From positions 2,914,001-2,978,000 of the forward strand of contig AP026544.2 in NCBI GenBank assembly GCA_026075535.2: DNA of 64,000 nucleotides, read 5' to 3'. Origin of the DNA: Tricholoma matsutake (taxonomy: Eukaryota > Basidiomycota > Agaricomycetes > Agaricales > Tricholomataceae). This document shows, one piece after another, positions 12,642-25,192 of this stretch. The position numbers were made by a program, and so were the translations under genes. Below the pieces are notes generated by a model. That model saw nothing but the letters and a program-made list of their open reading frames with translations. It made no database searches and was not told the DNA's origin. The stretch's first letter is position 1; every line of letters begins with the position of its first letter.

Positions 12642-13186
12642 ATGTGGTTTGTTGGCAGTGTTTTGGGGCATTGTCTGATGTGGAGGATGTGGGAGTAGTG
12701 GCCCGTGTTGATGAGTGGTGGTGGAAGGAGGCAGAGGGGAGCATGGTCAAAAGGTGGTGGTGGTCGATGTTGATGTGGCATGTGTTTGGCAGGCATGGAA
12801 ATGGTGAACCAAGTGGCACCACTTTTTTGTTTGGGTGCGCAAACGTGACTAAATGGTCTGTGCCCAGTTTCAGGGTATATAAACCCTTGCTTTCAGTGTT
12901 TCTTTTTCTTGGGCACACCCCACTTTAATTTTAGTTTTGTTATTATTACATTTAATTATAATCAAATTACATCTACTTACACAAGTATAGTATGTAGGTT
13001 AAAGGTCGGTTAGAACTGGTTAGAACCAGTTTTAATCAGTTTTAAATGAATATTACATTCAAGGCAACTGCAACCAATTGGCTTGCAGAATGAGGGCAAC
13101 CGCAACCACAAAAAGACTGAACTGCAGTTCAGTTTGGTCCAGTTTCAGTTTTTTTCCAGTTTGATGAACTGGACTTTCAAACACTA

Positions 13187-13760
13187 CTAGCTACAATCAA
13201 GTCTACCCTCAGTCATGATCAGACTTCCAGAATATAGTTGACCACTGCTATGCTGAGGCTGGAAGCACCCTAGACCTCAATGGCCGGGTAGAAGATGCAC
13301 TATGCTCTTTTCACTTAACAATGACCACACTCCAACAACAAGGGAAAGAAGAATGTGTTATGTGGCAAAACCAATCTTGGCCAGCCACAATCACCAAAAT
13401 AAATGGACCATATCCATCTGGGAAGTCTCCTACCTTGTTGACCATCTTTTCTCTCTTGATGCACACTAAGTTATCAAGCAGTGTGATTTCTGTAAAAATG
13501 AAACACACCCCCATTATATGTGTCCCTCCCTGTCCATCGAAGGATGGAAGGGACCTACACCTGAAGCAGTTCTTAGTGTGTGTGACCTCCAAGAAATATG
13601 CTGTCCCCGAACCAACACCCAAGGCGGTGGAAGAGGGGGTAGAGGACGGGGAGGCAGGGGAGGCCAATGCCATGGAACTGGCTCCCCTTTTACTGTTAAC
13701 TATGGTTCCCCCAAATGCTCAAGACCATACTAGCCTTATCTCTCATAACCTTAACTAGAA
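13187..13760 (+). pseudogene. Retroelement gag/ORF1-like relic, second half with zinc knuckle
   Basis: Continuation of the ORF interrupted at 11690. One frame encodes a CCHC knuckle, CDFCKNETHPHYMC (C-x2-C-x4-H-x4-C), followed by an Arg-Gly-rich tail (about 13615-13670, GRGGRGRGGRGG). This is typical of a nucleic-acid-binding nucleocapsid-like protein. Frameshifts and stops are present. Confidence 0.6.
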
Positions 13761-13960
13761 CTTTGTATTGCACACCACATACCATATACACTACCAACTC
13801 ATCTCATGTATACTGCTACACCAAAATGTATGCTGATACCTATCACCCTTCTGACTGAATGAACCAAATCACATGATACTCCACTGTCCAGAAGATGAAC
13901 AAAAAACCACATACGACCAAAGTCAGTGACTTAAATGCGATGTGGTGCAGCAGTGTGCCA
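13761..13960. other. Boundary between two retroelement relics
   Basis: A-rich stretch with no gene, LTR or terminal repeat that I can recognise. Confidence 0.3.
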
Positions 13961-15442
13961 TCAGTGGAATTCCTTGACTAACCAAGGGGCATTCACATTG
14001 GACTCTTTGACCCATAAGTTCTCCTCATACCCATAACCCTTCCAGTGCACTGAGTACTGGAGTTTTCCTCGATGCTGGCTGTCCAAGATTGACTTGACTT
14101 CATACTGGGGTTCTCTCTCAATCACTGTAGGCAGTGGTGGTGGATGTGAATGGCATCCCGGGAATGGATCTGGGGGAGCTGGAAGGAGTTTGACAACATG
14201 GAAGACTGGGTTGAGTCTGGACATGGAGGCTGGGAGGCATAGACAATAAGCATGGACTCTGACACACTTGACAATGGGGAAAGGTCCCAGGAAGCAATGA
14301 GCAAGTTTCTTGGATGGACACATAGTGGAGATGTCACTGGAGTCAAGATAAACTCGATCACCAACCTTGTACTGAGGGGTTGGAGAATGGTGTTGGTTGT
14401 AAAAGTGTGCCATGTCATCCTTTACCTTTGCTAAGGCTGCCTTTGCCTCCTCAAAGCTATCCCGCATGTGTTCTGTGAACTCATTCACCATCTCAATGTG
14501 TGAGGGAGTTTGGCGAGGCTCAAATCTTATGTGTGGATGCTGTCCAGTGTCTAGGAGGAAAGGGGTCTGTTGAGTGGAAACATGGACATGGTTGTTGTAT
14601 CCAAACTCAGCCAAGGGGAGAAGATTGTCCCAATTGTCCTGGTGCTCATTGACAAAGATGCAGATGTACTGCTCCAGTTCCTGGTTGACTTGCTCAGTCT
14701 GGCCATTGGTTTGTGGGTGATAGGCAGTCAAAGCAAGGAGTTTGATCCCCAGAAGTCAGTACAGCTCACAAGTGAACTCTGCCATGAACTGAGGGCCACA
14801 GTCAGAGAGGAAAGTGCCAGGAAGTCCATGTAATTTCCACACATGGTGGAGATAGAGTTGGGTGGCACCCAGGGCACTGACAGTGGTGTGAGTGGAATGA
14901 AGTGAGCGTGTTTCCCCACTGAATCAACAGTGCACATCACTGCATCAAACCCATTCAACTCTGGCAACTCCACCGCAAAGTCGACACTGACAACATCCCA
15001 TCAACTCTCTGGAACAGGAAGAGGGTGTAGCTTGCCAACAGGTTTGTGATGAGGAATCTTGGTGTGTAAGCAAAGGTCACAAGTCCTTTTTTTCAGCCCA
15101 CTCTGCTGCATGCAAGGAAAGGGTGGATCCCTTCCTCAGTTCTTTAACAGCTTGGGCAACAACATCCTCATGTAAACTGCTATGGTTTGCACAACAAATG
15201 TCATGTAGGATGTCCCGCTCCTTGCCCTGGGGTGCAATGCCTTCCAGTACCTGAATGGTGAACAGGCCTGGCTGCAACAACACAATGTTTTGATTGTCAT
15301 TGCTGCCATCCCCATGGTCTGCATGTTGAGAGAGGGCATCGGTCTTCCCCATGCTGCAACCCAGATGGTGGTGCAAGGAGAAGTCAAATCTGGATAGATA
15401 CAGGGACCAACAAGCTTGATGATGGTTCAATTTCTTGGCCAT
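13961..15442 (-). pseudogene. Ty3/gypsy chromovirus family A: pol 3' part (RNase H tail, integrase, chromodomain)
   Basis: Minus-strand polymerase remnant. 15077-15442 encodes the end of RNase H (AKKLNHHQACWSLYLSRFDF) and the linker to integrase. 14728-14973 matches an integrase core start (DAVMCTVDSVGKHAHFIP). 13961-14731 is a 256-codon open frame with the catalytic-Glu region AYHPQTNGQTEQ, the GPF turn and a C-terminal chromodomain (YEVKSILD, WKGYGYEENLW) ending at 13961. Frames shift between pieces. The 5' continuation lies at 26355-26667, separated by the nested element B. In this family the chromodomain directs integration to heterochromatin. Confidence 0.85.
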
Positions 15443-16604
15443 TGCAGGAGGGAAGTTGGAGTTCTGGTCGGGTTCCGTTGAGGTCATCAAACTCTAGGGG
15501 ATTTGAGTATGGGAGAACCGTGAAAGGAGGTGGAAACAGGAGGAAAAGAGGGCTGACGTAGAACATCAGGGATGGATGGCCATGGGAGGAGGAAGTACAA
15601 TGAATGGGAATAAACACATTTATGCATAGGTGTTGAAAGGCTGTGTAGACCACAACGTGGGGGAAATTGCTAGAATAACGTTTCTTGAGACTTATTGTAG
15701 GTAAAAGAACCCGGACTTCGAGAAGGCTGAGTTCTTGAGAGGTCTAAAGGGCAAGAAGTCAACTCAAGGGGAAAGAAATACTTGTACTACACCTTGGTGT
15801 GTAGAAAACTTAATCCCCTCTTAGCAAGAGATAAAACTTAGGCTTGCAGACGATTTTTTGGTCAAAAGGAAGGGTTCTTATTCGAGTAGTGTTAGGACAC
15901 CTAAATACAAACTTGAGAGAAAAATGGCACCGCATGCATACTCTCACACCGGTCCGACTGGAGATCAACAATTTAGAATAATTAGGTCGAAAAAGATCAA
16001 AATAGAAAGGCCTCAAGAAGATGACATCAAAAAGGAAACGTACATGCACAAGCTGAAAAACAAGGAGCTGGACAATGTCTTGGGGAGATGAATGTTGCCC
16101 GTAGGTCCTATTGACTTGCATTGCCTGCCCCAGCTCAAGCGCGGGACCCTCTGGACAATGCCACTCGACCCTACATTCCAGACCCCAGAATCCAACAAAG
16201 TACGCATACGGTAGAGAAAAGACTGGTCGATGGCAAACATAGAACTGTAAGTGTCAAGAAGTTGATTAAATGCGAAACACCCGAAGCCAAAAGCACTGAA
16301 TCCCATCGATCAAATTATTCTTCTTCAGCTAGCCGAGCCATTCTTGAACTTGGAGGTTTTCGAGAGGATGTCGAAGGGGGTAGGGGATTCTGTTGAAGTC
16401 TAGAGGTCTCAGGGAGATTAAGGACAAAGCAGAGTATCACGAAAGTACACAAGTAACAAAAGATAAAGGAAATCAACAAACACGCATTCAACACGTGTAC
16501 GTATGTTAGGGCTGGTGACAAGCACAGCCACATTCCAATCATGAACTAGACACGTAACACATTCAACTGTCGAGTCGACGAGCAGAGCTCTAGGCTCTAC
16601 AACA
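15443..16604 (-). repeat. 3' LTR of element B
   Basis: 1,162 bp, the same length as the 5' LTR at 25193-26354. By hand I count about 55 differences, of which about 51 are transitions. It has TG..CA ends. Confidence 0.88.
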
Positions 16605-16998
16605 ATTCATGGATTGTTTGAATGATGCCCCCATCATTCTGGCTAGGCAAACATAGATAAGCAAAATAAACAAATTCAACAAGTCAAACAAAGTAAAAGG
16701 CTTCAATCAAATCGTTGAGGGCAACAGTGTCGAGAAAAATTAAAATTAAGATAGCAAGAAAAAGGAAACAAGGGAGAAAACAAGTGCTTCACGGATTGTT
16801 TGCATGAAGCCACCAAGTCAAAAAAAAAAAAAAAAAATTACTGAAAGATAAACGGAACACAAAGCGGCACCCATCTCACGGATTGTTCGCATGATGCCCC
16901 CATCGTTCCACACAATGAACAAAGAGAAGAAGAAAGTAAAGTAATCGAAATACAGAGACTTAGCGTAACAGCAGAAATTTGCGAGTCCAATCTTCCAG
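16605..16998 (-). other. 3' untranslated region of element B with spaced direct repeats
   Basis: Noncoding. A motif around GGATTGTTTG.ATGATGCC recurs at about 16612, 16793 and 16879. There is an 18-nt A run at 16820. No polypurine tract is obvious beside the LTR. Confidence 0.5.
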
Positions 16999-18450
16999 TC
17001 ATTCAAGTCCGAGACTACAGGGATCTAACCGTGTGACTGTGAGTGGTGAGTATTCAAACGTGTTCATGTCAAGGATGCCAAGTAGGTGAGAAGTCCTAGG
17101 ATCAGTAAGCTTTCTGATAGGAGGGCACGCACATAAACGAGTGATGTGACCAGGAGTCTGTTGAATGTGCTCAAGCACAGGTGTCCAAACAAGGTCTGGG
17201 TTGGGGTACCCACAAGTATAAATACCTTTCACAACAAGGACGCGGTAAGATTTGAGGTCGCCACAACCATCAATGGTAACAATCAGGTTAGCAAAGTGCT
17301 CGCGCCAGTCGACATTGGGATACTGGATTTCCAAAATGCCATGGAAGGATGAACGAACCATTTGATAATGTTTCCTGTAGTAAAAGATTTTTAGTTGCAT
17401 CGCAAAATACAACTCACGTTTAACTGTCCCATCCAACTCCCTCAACTTGTATGTCTTGTCGCGGACCTTCTCATGAATGATGAAAGGGCCAGTCCAACGA
17501 AGGGTGCCCTTGTTCCCAACTTGTGTATCGAGCCAAGTGTCATGTGTGAGAACCCAAGTTCCAAGTGTGAAATCGCCGGTAGAGAGTTGAGCTCAGTGTT
17601 TTTCATTGAATTCGTCCACAGCTCGCTTGCAGAGCACCTTTTGCTGAGCCAGGCCTTGAACAAGATGACGATCACGTCGAGCGACTTGTTGAGCATGCAT
17701 GCCAATAAGATCGGCAGTGGACTGTACTGTGTGCCAATCTAGTGTATCCCAAGTACGGTTGGCAATGTTGAAAGCTAATAAAGGTGTCCTGCCATATAGT
17801 AAGTAATAAGGGGAAAAACCAGTCATACAAGAAGTTGTGCAATGCATAGCCAATAAACAAGCAGATAAGAACAATGGCCACCTTGAAGAATCAGTACCAC
17901 AAGCACAAAAGAGGGACTCAACAAGGGTAGGGTGTGCCCGTTCCGCAATGGCATTATTATGAGGACTATAGGGACTTGCAACGATGGTGATGACACCGTA
18001 CTGCTTGAAGAGGATCTTGACCAAGCTCTTGAACTCGGAGCCGCCATCAATTATGAATAGAGGAATAGAACCAAACCTGCATATGATATCCTTGTAAAGG
18101 AATTTTGCCCACGACTCAGAATCATTCTTCCTTGATGCCCGCACTTCTGGCCAACTGATCCTGGGTTCCATGGCTTGAAGTAAAAATTTCTTTCCACTGT
18201 AACCATCAGGCATGTGGACAGTATCCAAGTCGAAGTGTCGAAGGATTGTAGAGTTCCAAGTTGATGAGTAAGGGACTTTGGGGCGTGATGCTGAACGTAA
18301 CTGGCAGATAACACAGGAGACCATGAAAAATGCCATGTCATCAAATAGATTTGGCCAATAAAAATGGTCCATGAGGTGTTTGAACGTAGCATCGCATCCA
18401 CGATGCCCGGCCTCGTTATGAGCCTCCGCGATGAGTTTCTGTCGACGCAC
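16999..18450 (-). pseudogene. Element B integrase
   Basis: 17593-18450 is a 285-codon open frame with a zinc-binding HHCC domain (GHRGCDATFKHLMDHFYWP then CVICQL). The catalytic core keeps all three acidic residues: Asp in DLDTVHM, Asp in FIIDGGSEF and Glu in HNNAIAERAH. The C-terminal region continues in other frames down to 16999 (WTGPFIIHEK then REHFANLIVT). This is the DNA-joining enzyme of the element. A frameshift near 17590 separates core and tail. Confidence 0.85.
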
Positions 18451-18504
18451 GAGATCAGTGATAACAAGACATGGAACCAGACCTGTTTTGCCAATCTTCC
18501 AGAG

Positions 18505-20812
18505 TCAATTGTCGTGGTGAATGAATTGACGAGCCCGAGTGGTGAATTTCTTGAGTGCTGCAGGGTTTGAACATCGGGGAGGGAGAGTACCATCTCTAAG
18601 AAATATTAGTAGTTCAGACCAGAGTTCATGGGACTCATCATCCTTCTTTCCAAACTTATGACCTATACAAGTTACAGCCGTCCATTCCAATCGGGGCAAG
18701 TCGTAGCCTGTGCGATCGTCAAACTGAGCCTCACTATTGGAGCTGTTATCATATAAAGGTTCAGTAATATAACAGCTTGAATATTCAGAAATACAAATCG
18801 AAATAAGCTCTCTGCCCCAATCACAATCCACCATCTGCTCCATCTTGACCTTCCTGAAAAAGAATTCATGACCAACATAGCTTTCAGTATGGTTAGCCGA
18901 AAGGAGGGATTGGGCAATCAAGGAGTTAGGCAACTTATACATGTCGCACGCCGAGTCGATGACACAATTGCCAATGATGTTCATGTTAACGCCCATTGCG
19001 TCTTGGCTATTTGGCACAGTTGCAAAGTAGGAAATATCAAGGGTGTCAGAAGTTGTCGTTTGATAGGTGATACCGTGTCCAAGAAGTCTCAAGCATTGCA
19101 TCTTGAGCCAAGATGTAAAATATTCAGTAGGAAACAAAAGAGCACTGCTGTAATCTGGCAAAACTCCCAAATGGACAAAATGTTCAGCAAACATGGCAAT
19201 GGACAAGCAGGAAACAACCGTGGAGGAGCCAATAAACGAATTGAGGTAAGCTTCAGCATCTTGGTCGTCAGAATTGAGAGGGGAAGGTTTGCGTCTTGAA
19301 AGTCCATCGGGTACTTTACACTTTTCTGCAGGAATGTGAAGTAGATCAAAATCGAAGAGTTGAATGTATAGAAGCCACCAGGTCATCGGGGCATTAGGCA
19401 GTTCGGGAGCGAGCATGGAGCATTTCAAGAAGAAACTCAGCATCAACTTCAATCCTAAAATAGATTCCCCATATGTGGTGTCTAAGTTCTTTCAGTGCTC
19501 GAAAAATGCCATAGAGTTCAGCTTTAGGTTGAGAATATCTAGATTCAGTCTCGCTGTAAGTGCATGAGCCAAAAAGAACGGGGTGCTTCTCTGTGTTCTG
19601 TATCTGATAAACCACCCAACCTGAGCCGTACTTTGAAGAATCAATCGCAACGATCACAAGGCCTTCATCGCCTGGAGGTCTGTGGTGCCTGGTTGCTAAT
19701 TTAGCCTTTTCATAATCAAGACGTACCAAAACCGGAGTGGTCGAGATCAATTCCTTGATCCTTTGTTGAGCCTCACATGCCTCGGGGCCAGAGAAAAATG
19801 AGTCTCCCATTGCGCGTGTCAGTAACGTTAGTGGTTTAACAATTAAAGAGAAGCCCTTAATCCATTTTCTGCCAACTCCCACGGTTCCAAGGAACGATCG
19901 TACATCGGAGACAGATTCCAAGTCCGGCCAGTTGAGGATCTTTGAAGCAATGCCATGCGATAGGTGCCAGCCATCCTTCGATACTTCGGTGCCCACAATG
20001 TGTAGTCGAGGGACTGCAAGTACCAATTTGTTTCCCGATGTGGTGATCCCAGCATAAATCATCCTGACTAAAATGCAGTCAACAGTGGTAGCAAATTCAT
20101 ATATGAACTTCCAAATTCCCAGGCTTATTTCTTCATCGTTGTAATTGCTGTATGGCCCCTTAGCACCTACATCGTCAATAAAAACATCTGCATGGTCCGG
20201 AATGTCACCAGAAAGGCAGTGGTTAGTACATTTACAAAATTCTGGAACCGAATTCATAGCTCCCTGTGGTAAACATGTCAGTCAAAGAGGGCCAATAATA
20301 GTACTCAATGTCGTCATAGGGCAAGACTTCACTGCTAAAACGGGGCCGTCGTAGCCTGCAAATAGATCAAATAAGCCATAAATGTGATGTCCAGCAAACC
20401 CTTCAGCAAAATCATCTATATGAGGCAGGAGTGCCGAATTGTGGATGGTGACTTTATTCAGTTCTTGGACATCTGCAACGAGTCGGATTCCTGGTTCTTT
20501 CTTTGCCACACAAAACATTGGGGAGCGATAGGAGGCAGTCAAAACTTCATACTTGCCCGCTGCTTTCTGTTCTTCGAGGATGCACCGAACGTCAGCCTCA
20601 ATTGCCTTTGGGACACGAATTGGTGGCAAGAACCAAGGAATATGCTCTATAACAGGAATCTCGTAGTCAGGGTAATATTCACAGGAGAACGTACCATGTT
20701 CACGATCTTTGAAGGCTAAAGCTTTGTCTCTAGAACGTAGGACAAAAATTAATAAATCAAGTTCTCGGCTAGGAAAGAAAACCATTGGGAACACTTTGCA
20801 AAATCTTATCAA
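18505..20812 (-). pseudogene. Element B reverse transcriptase and RNase H
   Basis: Three overlapping frames. 20282-20812 covers the RT fingers and palm (YRSPMFCVAKKEPGIRLVAD, LFAGYDG). 19394-20257 contains the RT active site FIDDVGAKGP, the thumb and the RNase H start (VIVAIDSSKYGSGW). 18505-19452 carries the connection to integrase (FDLLHIPAEKCKVPDGLSRR). Frameshifts at about 20270 and 19400 break the polyprotein. Confidence 0.85.
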
Positions 20813-20847
20813 GTTGTTCTTGAGTCAGCCTTTCTGTAGGTTCAAAT

Positions 20848-22478
20848 TCAGTGATCAAGTGGAAGAGAAAGCAAAACAGGAATTTTGATGGGCTTAAACT
20901 CTTGCCCCAAGGGATCAGGCATGTAAGTAGGAACAGGCCAAACTTTACGGTCAACAGGCTTGTACTTGCATTTAGCAGTGTTTGAATAACAGGGTGGCAG
21001 AGCCAATGCTCTAGCAGACCAAGGAGTCAATATGGGAGTAGCGGGTGCAGCCTGAATTATAGTTCGAAGAAGGGCATCATAGCTTTCTGGAGGGAGTATC
21101 AGTTTTGAACACTCAATCAAATCTTCATTGTAAGTCGCAAAACCAGCAAGACAAGAAATCATATGTCCTAATATAGGAACGGGAGCACCCCCCATTGACT
21201 GAGGTTCAGACTGTGCACCCATCACTAGTTTTCCGCAGCTTCATCAGAAACTTCTTCAATCGTTGCACAGTGCGAGTGAGGCTGTAAAACTAGATGATCA
21301 GCATTTTGTGGAGAATCAACAGGACATAACTGAATAGAAAGCATTGGGGGAATGCAATGCTTGTGTTTGGGACAACACCGTTCACTGCTAGCCCATAAAA
21401 GAAGGTGTACCCCCTCGGAACGGCTATATGAAATATCAGTGGCATACCATAACATCCAAGGCTGACCTAAAATTATTTCTTGCTTCCCAGTGCCTTCGGA
21501 CGAAACAAAAAAATGGTGATTGAAAGAATGCCCCCCGATATTAACAGGGGAGTTCTGAATGCAAGCTACAAGAGGCACTGCAGGACCATTAATACCTTTG
21601 AGTGACCAGCATCTCCCATCATGATCAAGAGGGAGGCTTGTTTGTCGATAAAACTCTTCTGACATCAGGTTGAGTTCCAAGCCAGTGTCGACCATAAACG
21701 TCACTTTGTGGCCAGCCATATTACCTTCAAAACTGCCAGTGGACATTGCAAATAGAGGGGCTGTATGTAGCAAGACGGCGGAACTGTAACATTCAAGGAC
21801 TTCGCGGACATCTTCATAGGAGAACTGGAGCCTTGATTCCGTCGTCGCATTTTCCTGGTATTCCTCGTCAGTTGATAACTCAGAGTCTGACTCACCTTCG
21901 GATCCACACTCGTCCTCACATTCACCCTGACCATATGAAGCAGCCACTACCTTCTGGGAATACTCCCGTCGAGTCTTCGTTGAACCCGCAAAGCGTTTCT
22001 GTAGATCTGCAGACATGCCTATAATATCACGGAGCAGTAAAGTAATCATTGTATTGAGGATTCGTGACTGAACGACATCACCATCTGCCATTTCTTGAAT
22101 TGTCGAGGTGAAGTGATATCCCCCCTTGTTCTTGGTCACATCTTGCATCTCTATGTCTTGGTAATCGGCTTTCTTTGGAGCGGTCTTCTTCTTCTCTTTC
22201 CATGCATCAGCCATGTTCTGATAAGGCGGCTGAGGAGGTGGAGGTGCTGGTTCAACTCGCGTGGCAGCCTTCGGAAGTTTTGTGGGTTTGGGGAGAGGAG
22301 GCACAGGTACAGAAGCTGGCGGAGGAGGAGCTGGGACAGGGACTTGAATGGCAGGTGCATGCTTTGGAGGGGGCGGAACAATTGGGAGTTTCTTTAGTTT
22401 GCATTCAGGCTTCTTCAAGGTGTAAGGTTCTGTTTGGGGAAGTTCCTTCTGGGATCGAGTGACTGGATAGCTAGCCAT
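20848..22478 (-). pseudogene. Element B pol N-terminus with aspartic protease
   Basis: 21225-22478 is a 417-codon frame starting MASYPVTRSQKELP. It has a Pro-rich segment (about residues 25-95), an acidic stretch, then a retropepsin with the catalytic Asp in FMVDTGLELNLMSEEFY and the flap/Gly region IILGQPWM. 20848-21225 links protease to RT. The protease processes the polyprotein. The overlapping plus-strand frames in the Pro-rich part are antisense shadows. Confidence 0.75.
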
Positions 22479-22697
22479 CTACTGAGGTACAGAGGATATT
22501 GCATAGACATCGTGGCCATTGCATTGGATTCCTGCAGGTTGTGCAAAGTGAGGAGGTGTTTCACGTTCTTTATCTTTTCGTGAGGGACCAGGGTTGCTTT
22601 GATGAGCTTTCTCTTCCCGAAGGATCCTTGCGACACTGCCAATACCACCCCCATTCCTAGGAAGGTCAGTACCATTGGGACAAACTAGCCTACCTAC

Positions 22698-23800
22698 TGT
22701 TACAATTTGTTATCTGGACCCGCAAGACTGGGCACTTCATTTTTCTTGTTCGATTTGACTCACTTCCGACGGGAGACACCTTGACACATGGTGACTCCAT
22801 GCACCCGAATCCACTCCCACACACACCATGATACAACAACCCCTTTACATGAGGTCCGTGACGTCGGATGCCTCATGCTAGGCATGAGGCTTATCTCTTA
22901 TTGTTCTCTGATATGCTGCACTGCAGCACTCCTTGACATCGGACGCCTCATGCAAGGCATGAGGCCTATTGTGTCTATTGTTCTTGTCTATATTTACCTG
23001 ATAAGCATCTCACCTTCCGATTGGACGATAGATAGTCCTGGAACAGTATATAAGCTGTAGCTACACTCTGTAAGGGGACTAGGGGGGTGCCCTGTGTGTT
23101 TTTCCTATTTTTTATGTTCATCCTATATTTTTCCCCACCTCATTTCCTTCTATTCTTCATTTTCTATGATTTTTCCAGATTTTATTACTAATTTTCCCTT
23201 GCTATCATGTTTGTACATGTTGACACTTTTATATTTAGAGGCGGAGTACCCCTTCCGACACATACCCCTTGGTATGATGTCATTTGGTGGCCTTGATCTG
23301 CCTATCTCCGCCTTTTTCTATTTTTAGGTTATATTTGATTTTTGTCATCTTCACATATACTGGGCATCAGCAAGGGGATCCTTAGAGTTTTCTCTTTGGA
23401 TTTCCCTTTGCTAGGTGTGTCCCCAATGCCTGTATTATGTAGTATAATTTTAACTTCGGATTTCCCTTTGCTAGAGGCTTAGGTTGCCCTTATACACTCT
23501 GTGTATTCTCCAGCTTGACCTAATTCAAATAACGGTCTTAGACTCAACCAGAACACTTGACAGCTTAGGAAGTCCCCAGCTGTGATAACTCAAACTCGAC
23601 AGTTGGAAAGCCTCCAACTGTGATACACAAACCGATGGTCTACTCAGAAAGCGGATAGCCATATCAACTTAGGAAGCACCAAGTCCCAAACAGAACCCGA
23701 TACAGTAAGAAAGCCTCTTACTGCAAGAACCGATACAGTTGGAAAGCCTCCAACTGCAACATATGAAGACTAGGCTGAGTTGAGACCTATAGTCTTAACA
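22698..23800. repeat. Solo LTR C (1,103 bp) inside element B gag
   Basis: Ends TGTTA...TAACA, flanked by a perfect 5-bp target duplication CCTAC (22693-22697 and 23801-23805). Removing it restores the gag reading AIYNTVGRLVCPNG. A solo LTR is left when the two LTRs of an integrated element recombine. It is itself interrupted at 23069 by solo LTR D. Confidence 0.88.
23069..23494 (+). repeat. Solo LTR D (Y family, 426 bp) nested in solo LTR C
   Basis: Starts TGTAAGGGGACTAGG and ends TTGCCCTTATA, with the final CA mutated to TA. Flanked by CACTC on both sides (23064-23068, 23495-23499). The same LTR family occurs at 35042, 49047, 52231 and 60152, twice directly in front of a gag gene, which identifies it as an LTR. 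Confidence 0.88.
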
Positions 23801-25192
23801 CCTACTGTGTTGTAGATTGCGAGGCCCTCGTTAATCAAGTTTCTAGTTTCTATGCAATTAGCAACTCCCAAACAATGAATGAAGGTTCCATCACAAATAA
23901 AACACTTTTGTTCAGCAGGCAGTGCAGGGTTGTATGCATTCACCAATTCTTGGAGAAGACGTTGCTTTTCCATTGCTAGCTCCTGTACCTGTCGACTCAA
24001 AGTATCCACGTCAGCCATAGGAATAGGTTTGACAATGGGAGCCGCAGGAACGATGTTAGATTCAAACTTAACAGTTTTCTTCTTCTCCATTGCAGGCTTG
24101 AGCTTTGTTCGCACCATGGCATCGAGATCAGAGTCTTTGTCCTCTTTGTCTTCTGAATAATCATGTAAGTCAATCTCATGCACCTGAGCATCAAGATCGG
24201 TCTCATCAAACTCTCGTCATAACACTCCCAAAGTCACATCGACATCTGGGGGATTAGTAATCTTCTGGTTGGTGGATGGCAGACCCTTCTTGATCTTCTT
24301 GCAAATTGAATTGGGTATCCCCTGGAAAAACAAAAGGTTGACATCGCGCTGAAGAATCTCCTGTTGTGCGATCAGGAAATCGGACTGTGTAATAAATCTG
24401 CAGTAGTATATATCAATATCCTGTAAATGAGAGAATGCGCCTTCATTCGCATGTTTCTTAACCCAAGCTCGGAATTTGTCACTGGTAATAAGCGGGTCTT
24501 GATCCGCTGAGGCATATAACTTGACTAGAAAGGCACAAGCAGCAGCCCAATCATTCCCAGACCAAATGGCATGACAACATATCATTTGATGAATCTTGTC
24601 ACTACAGTAACAAGGAATGTAAGCAGGTAAATGAACATGAGAAAGACGAGCATTATCGGCATGATTCTTGAGCGCATCAAGAAAATCCTCAACACGTGTC
24701 CCCTTGAAGTACAGTGCATTGTCAGTGCCAGGTGTTGGCATGGAAATGGCTAGGGAATGAAGAGACGTAAACAAGGAGCCTGTAGAGCCTATATTCGAAG
24801 AGGTGGAGTCTGATGGATGGGGGAGGTGTTGGGCCTGGAGCACCCCCAGTCATCTCTGCATTGGGCATAAAGGCAGGACCCACAGGAGGAAGTTCGGGAG
24901 GATTCAGAGCAGTTGATGAACTTGGCATAACTTGGCGTTGGTACAATAGATGAGCAATCCTAAGCTGTCGAGCAAGAAACTGTTCTATGGTGGCTAAGGT
25001 TGCATTTGTCAAAGGTTTGGAGGTTGGCGTTCAAGTGGAAAACCAGTCGATAAATGATGCTGAACATGGTGCAAAAGGATTTAAGAGGTCTAAGGCAGAA
25101 GAATAAATGCAAATGTTCGACGCGTGAGCCAAACGATGGATGGTGGAGTTTGAGTGGAAAACCAAATGATAAATGTTCCCCTGTCTCGGTAT

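Larger units (their letters stand above)
11691..13186. mobile_element. Non-autonomous hAT-type element (1,496 bp)
   Basis: Flanked by a perfect 8-bp target duplication CTAGCTAC (11683-11690 and 13187-13194). The terminal inverted repeats begin with a perfect 11-bp TAGTGTTTGAA, and similarity continues imperfectly inward. An 8-bp duplication with TAG-type ends fits the hAT superfamily. Both ends are crowded with AACTGG/CCAGTT subterminal words. No transposase is encoded. The interior has GTTG-rich low-complexity DNA, two minus-strand hairpin-plus-donor modules (12270-12303, 12611-12641) and GAGCA..GCTC palindromes (about 12365 and 12470). It interrupts a gag-like ORF. Confidence 0.88.
22479..25012 (-). 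pseudogene. Element B gag, split by solo LTR C
   Basis: Capsid region 24217-24843 (208 codons; LYFKGTRVEDFLDALKNHAD). Its N-terminal extension is in another frame (24722-25012, NATLATIEQFLARQL). A second part at 23806-24183 ends with a Cys-rich motif (CFICDG..HCLGVANC) and ETRNLINEGLAIYNTV. Reading resumes beyond the inserted LTR at 22692 with GRLVCPNGTDLPRNGGGIG and runs to about 22482. A frameshift lies in a G run near 24830. Confidence 0.75.

Noticed and set aside
13518..13733. Gly/Arg-rich frame as an independent RGG-box protein gene
   Set aside because: It follows a CCHC knuckle in the gag/ORF1 relic and has no start context of its own.
15443..15447. Clean 5-bp target duplication for element B
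   Set aside because: The flanks agree only if two extra bases and one transition are allowed, so I do not claim it.
22095..22462. Two overlapping plus-strand frames of 95-100 codons
   Set aside because: They are antisense to the Pro-rich N-terminal part of element B pol (22478-21225); high GC and low stop frequency explain them.
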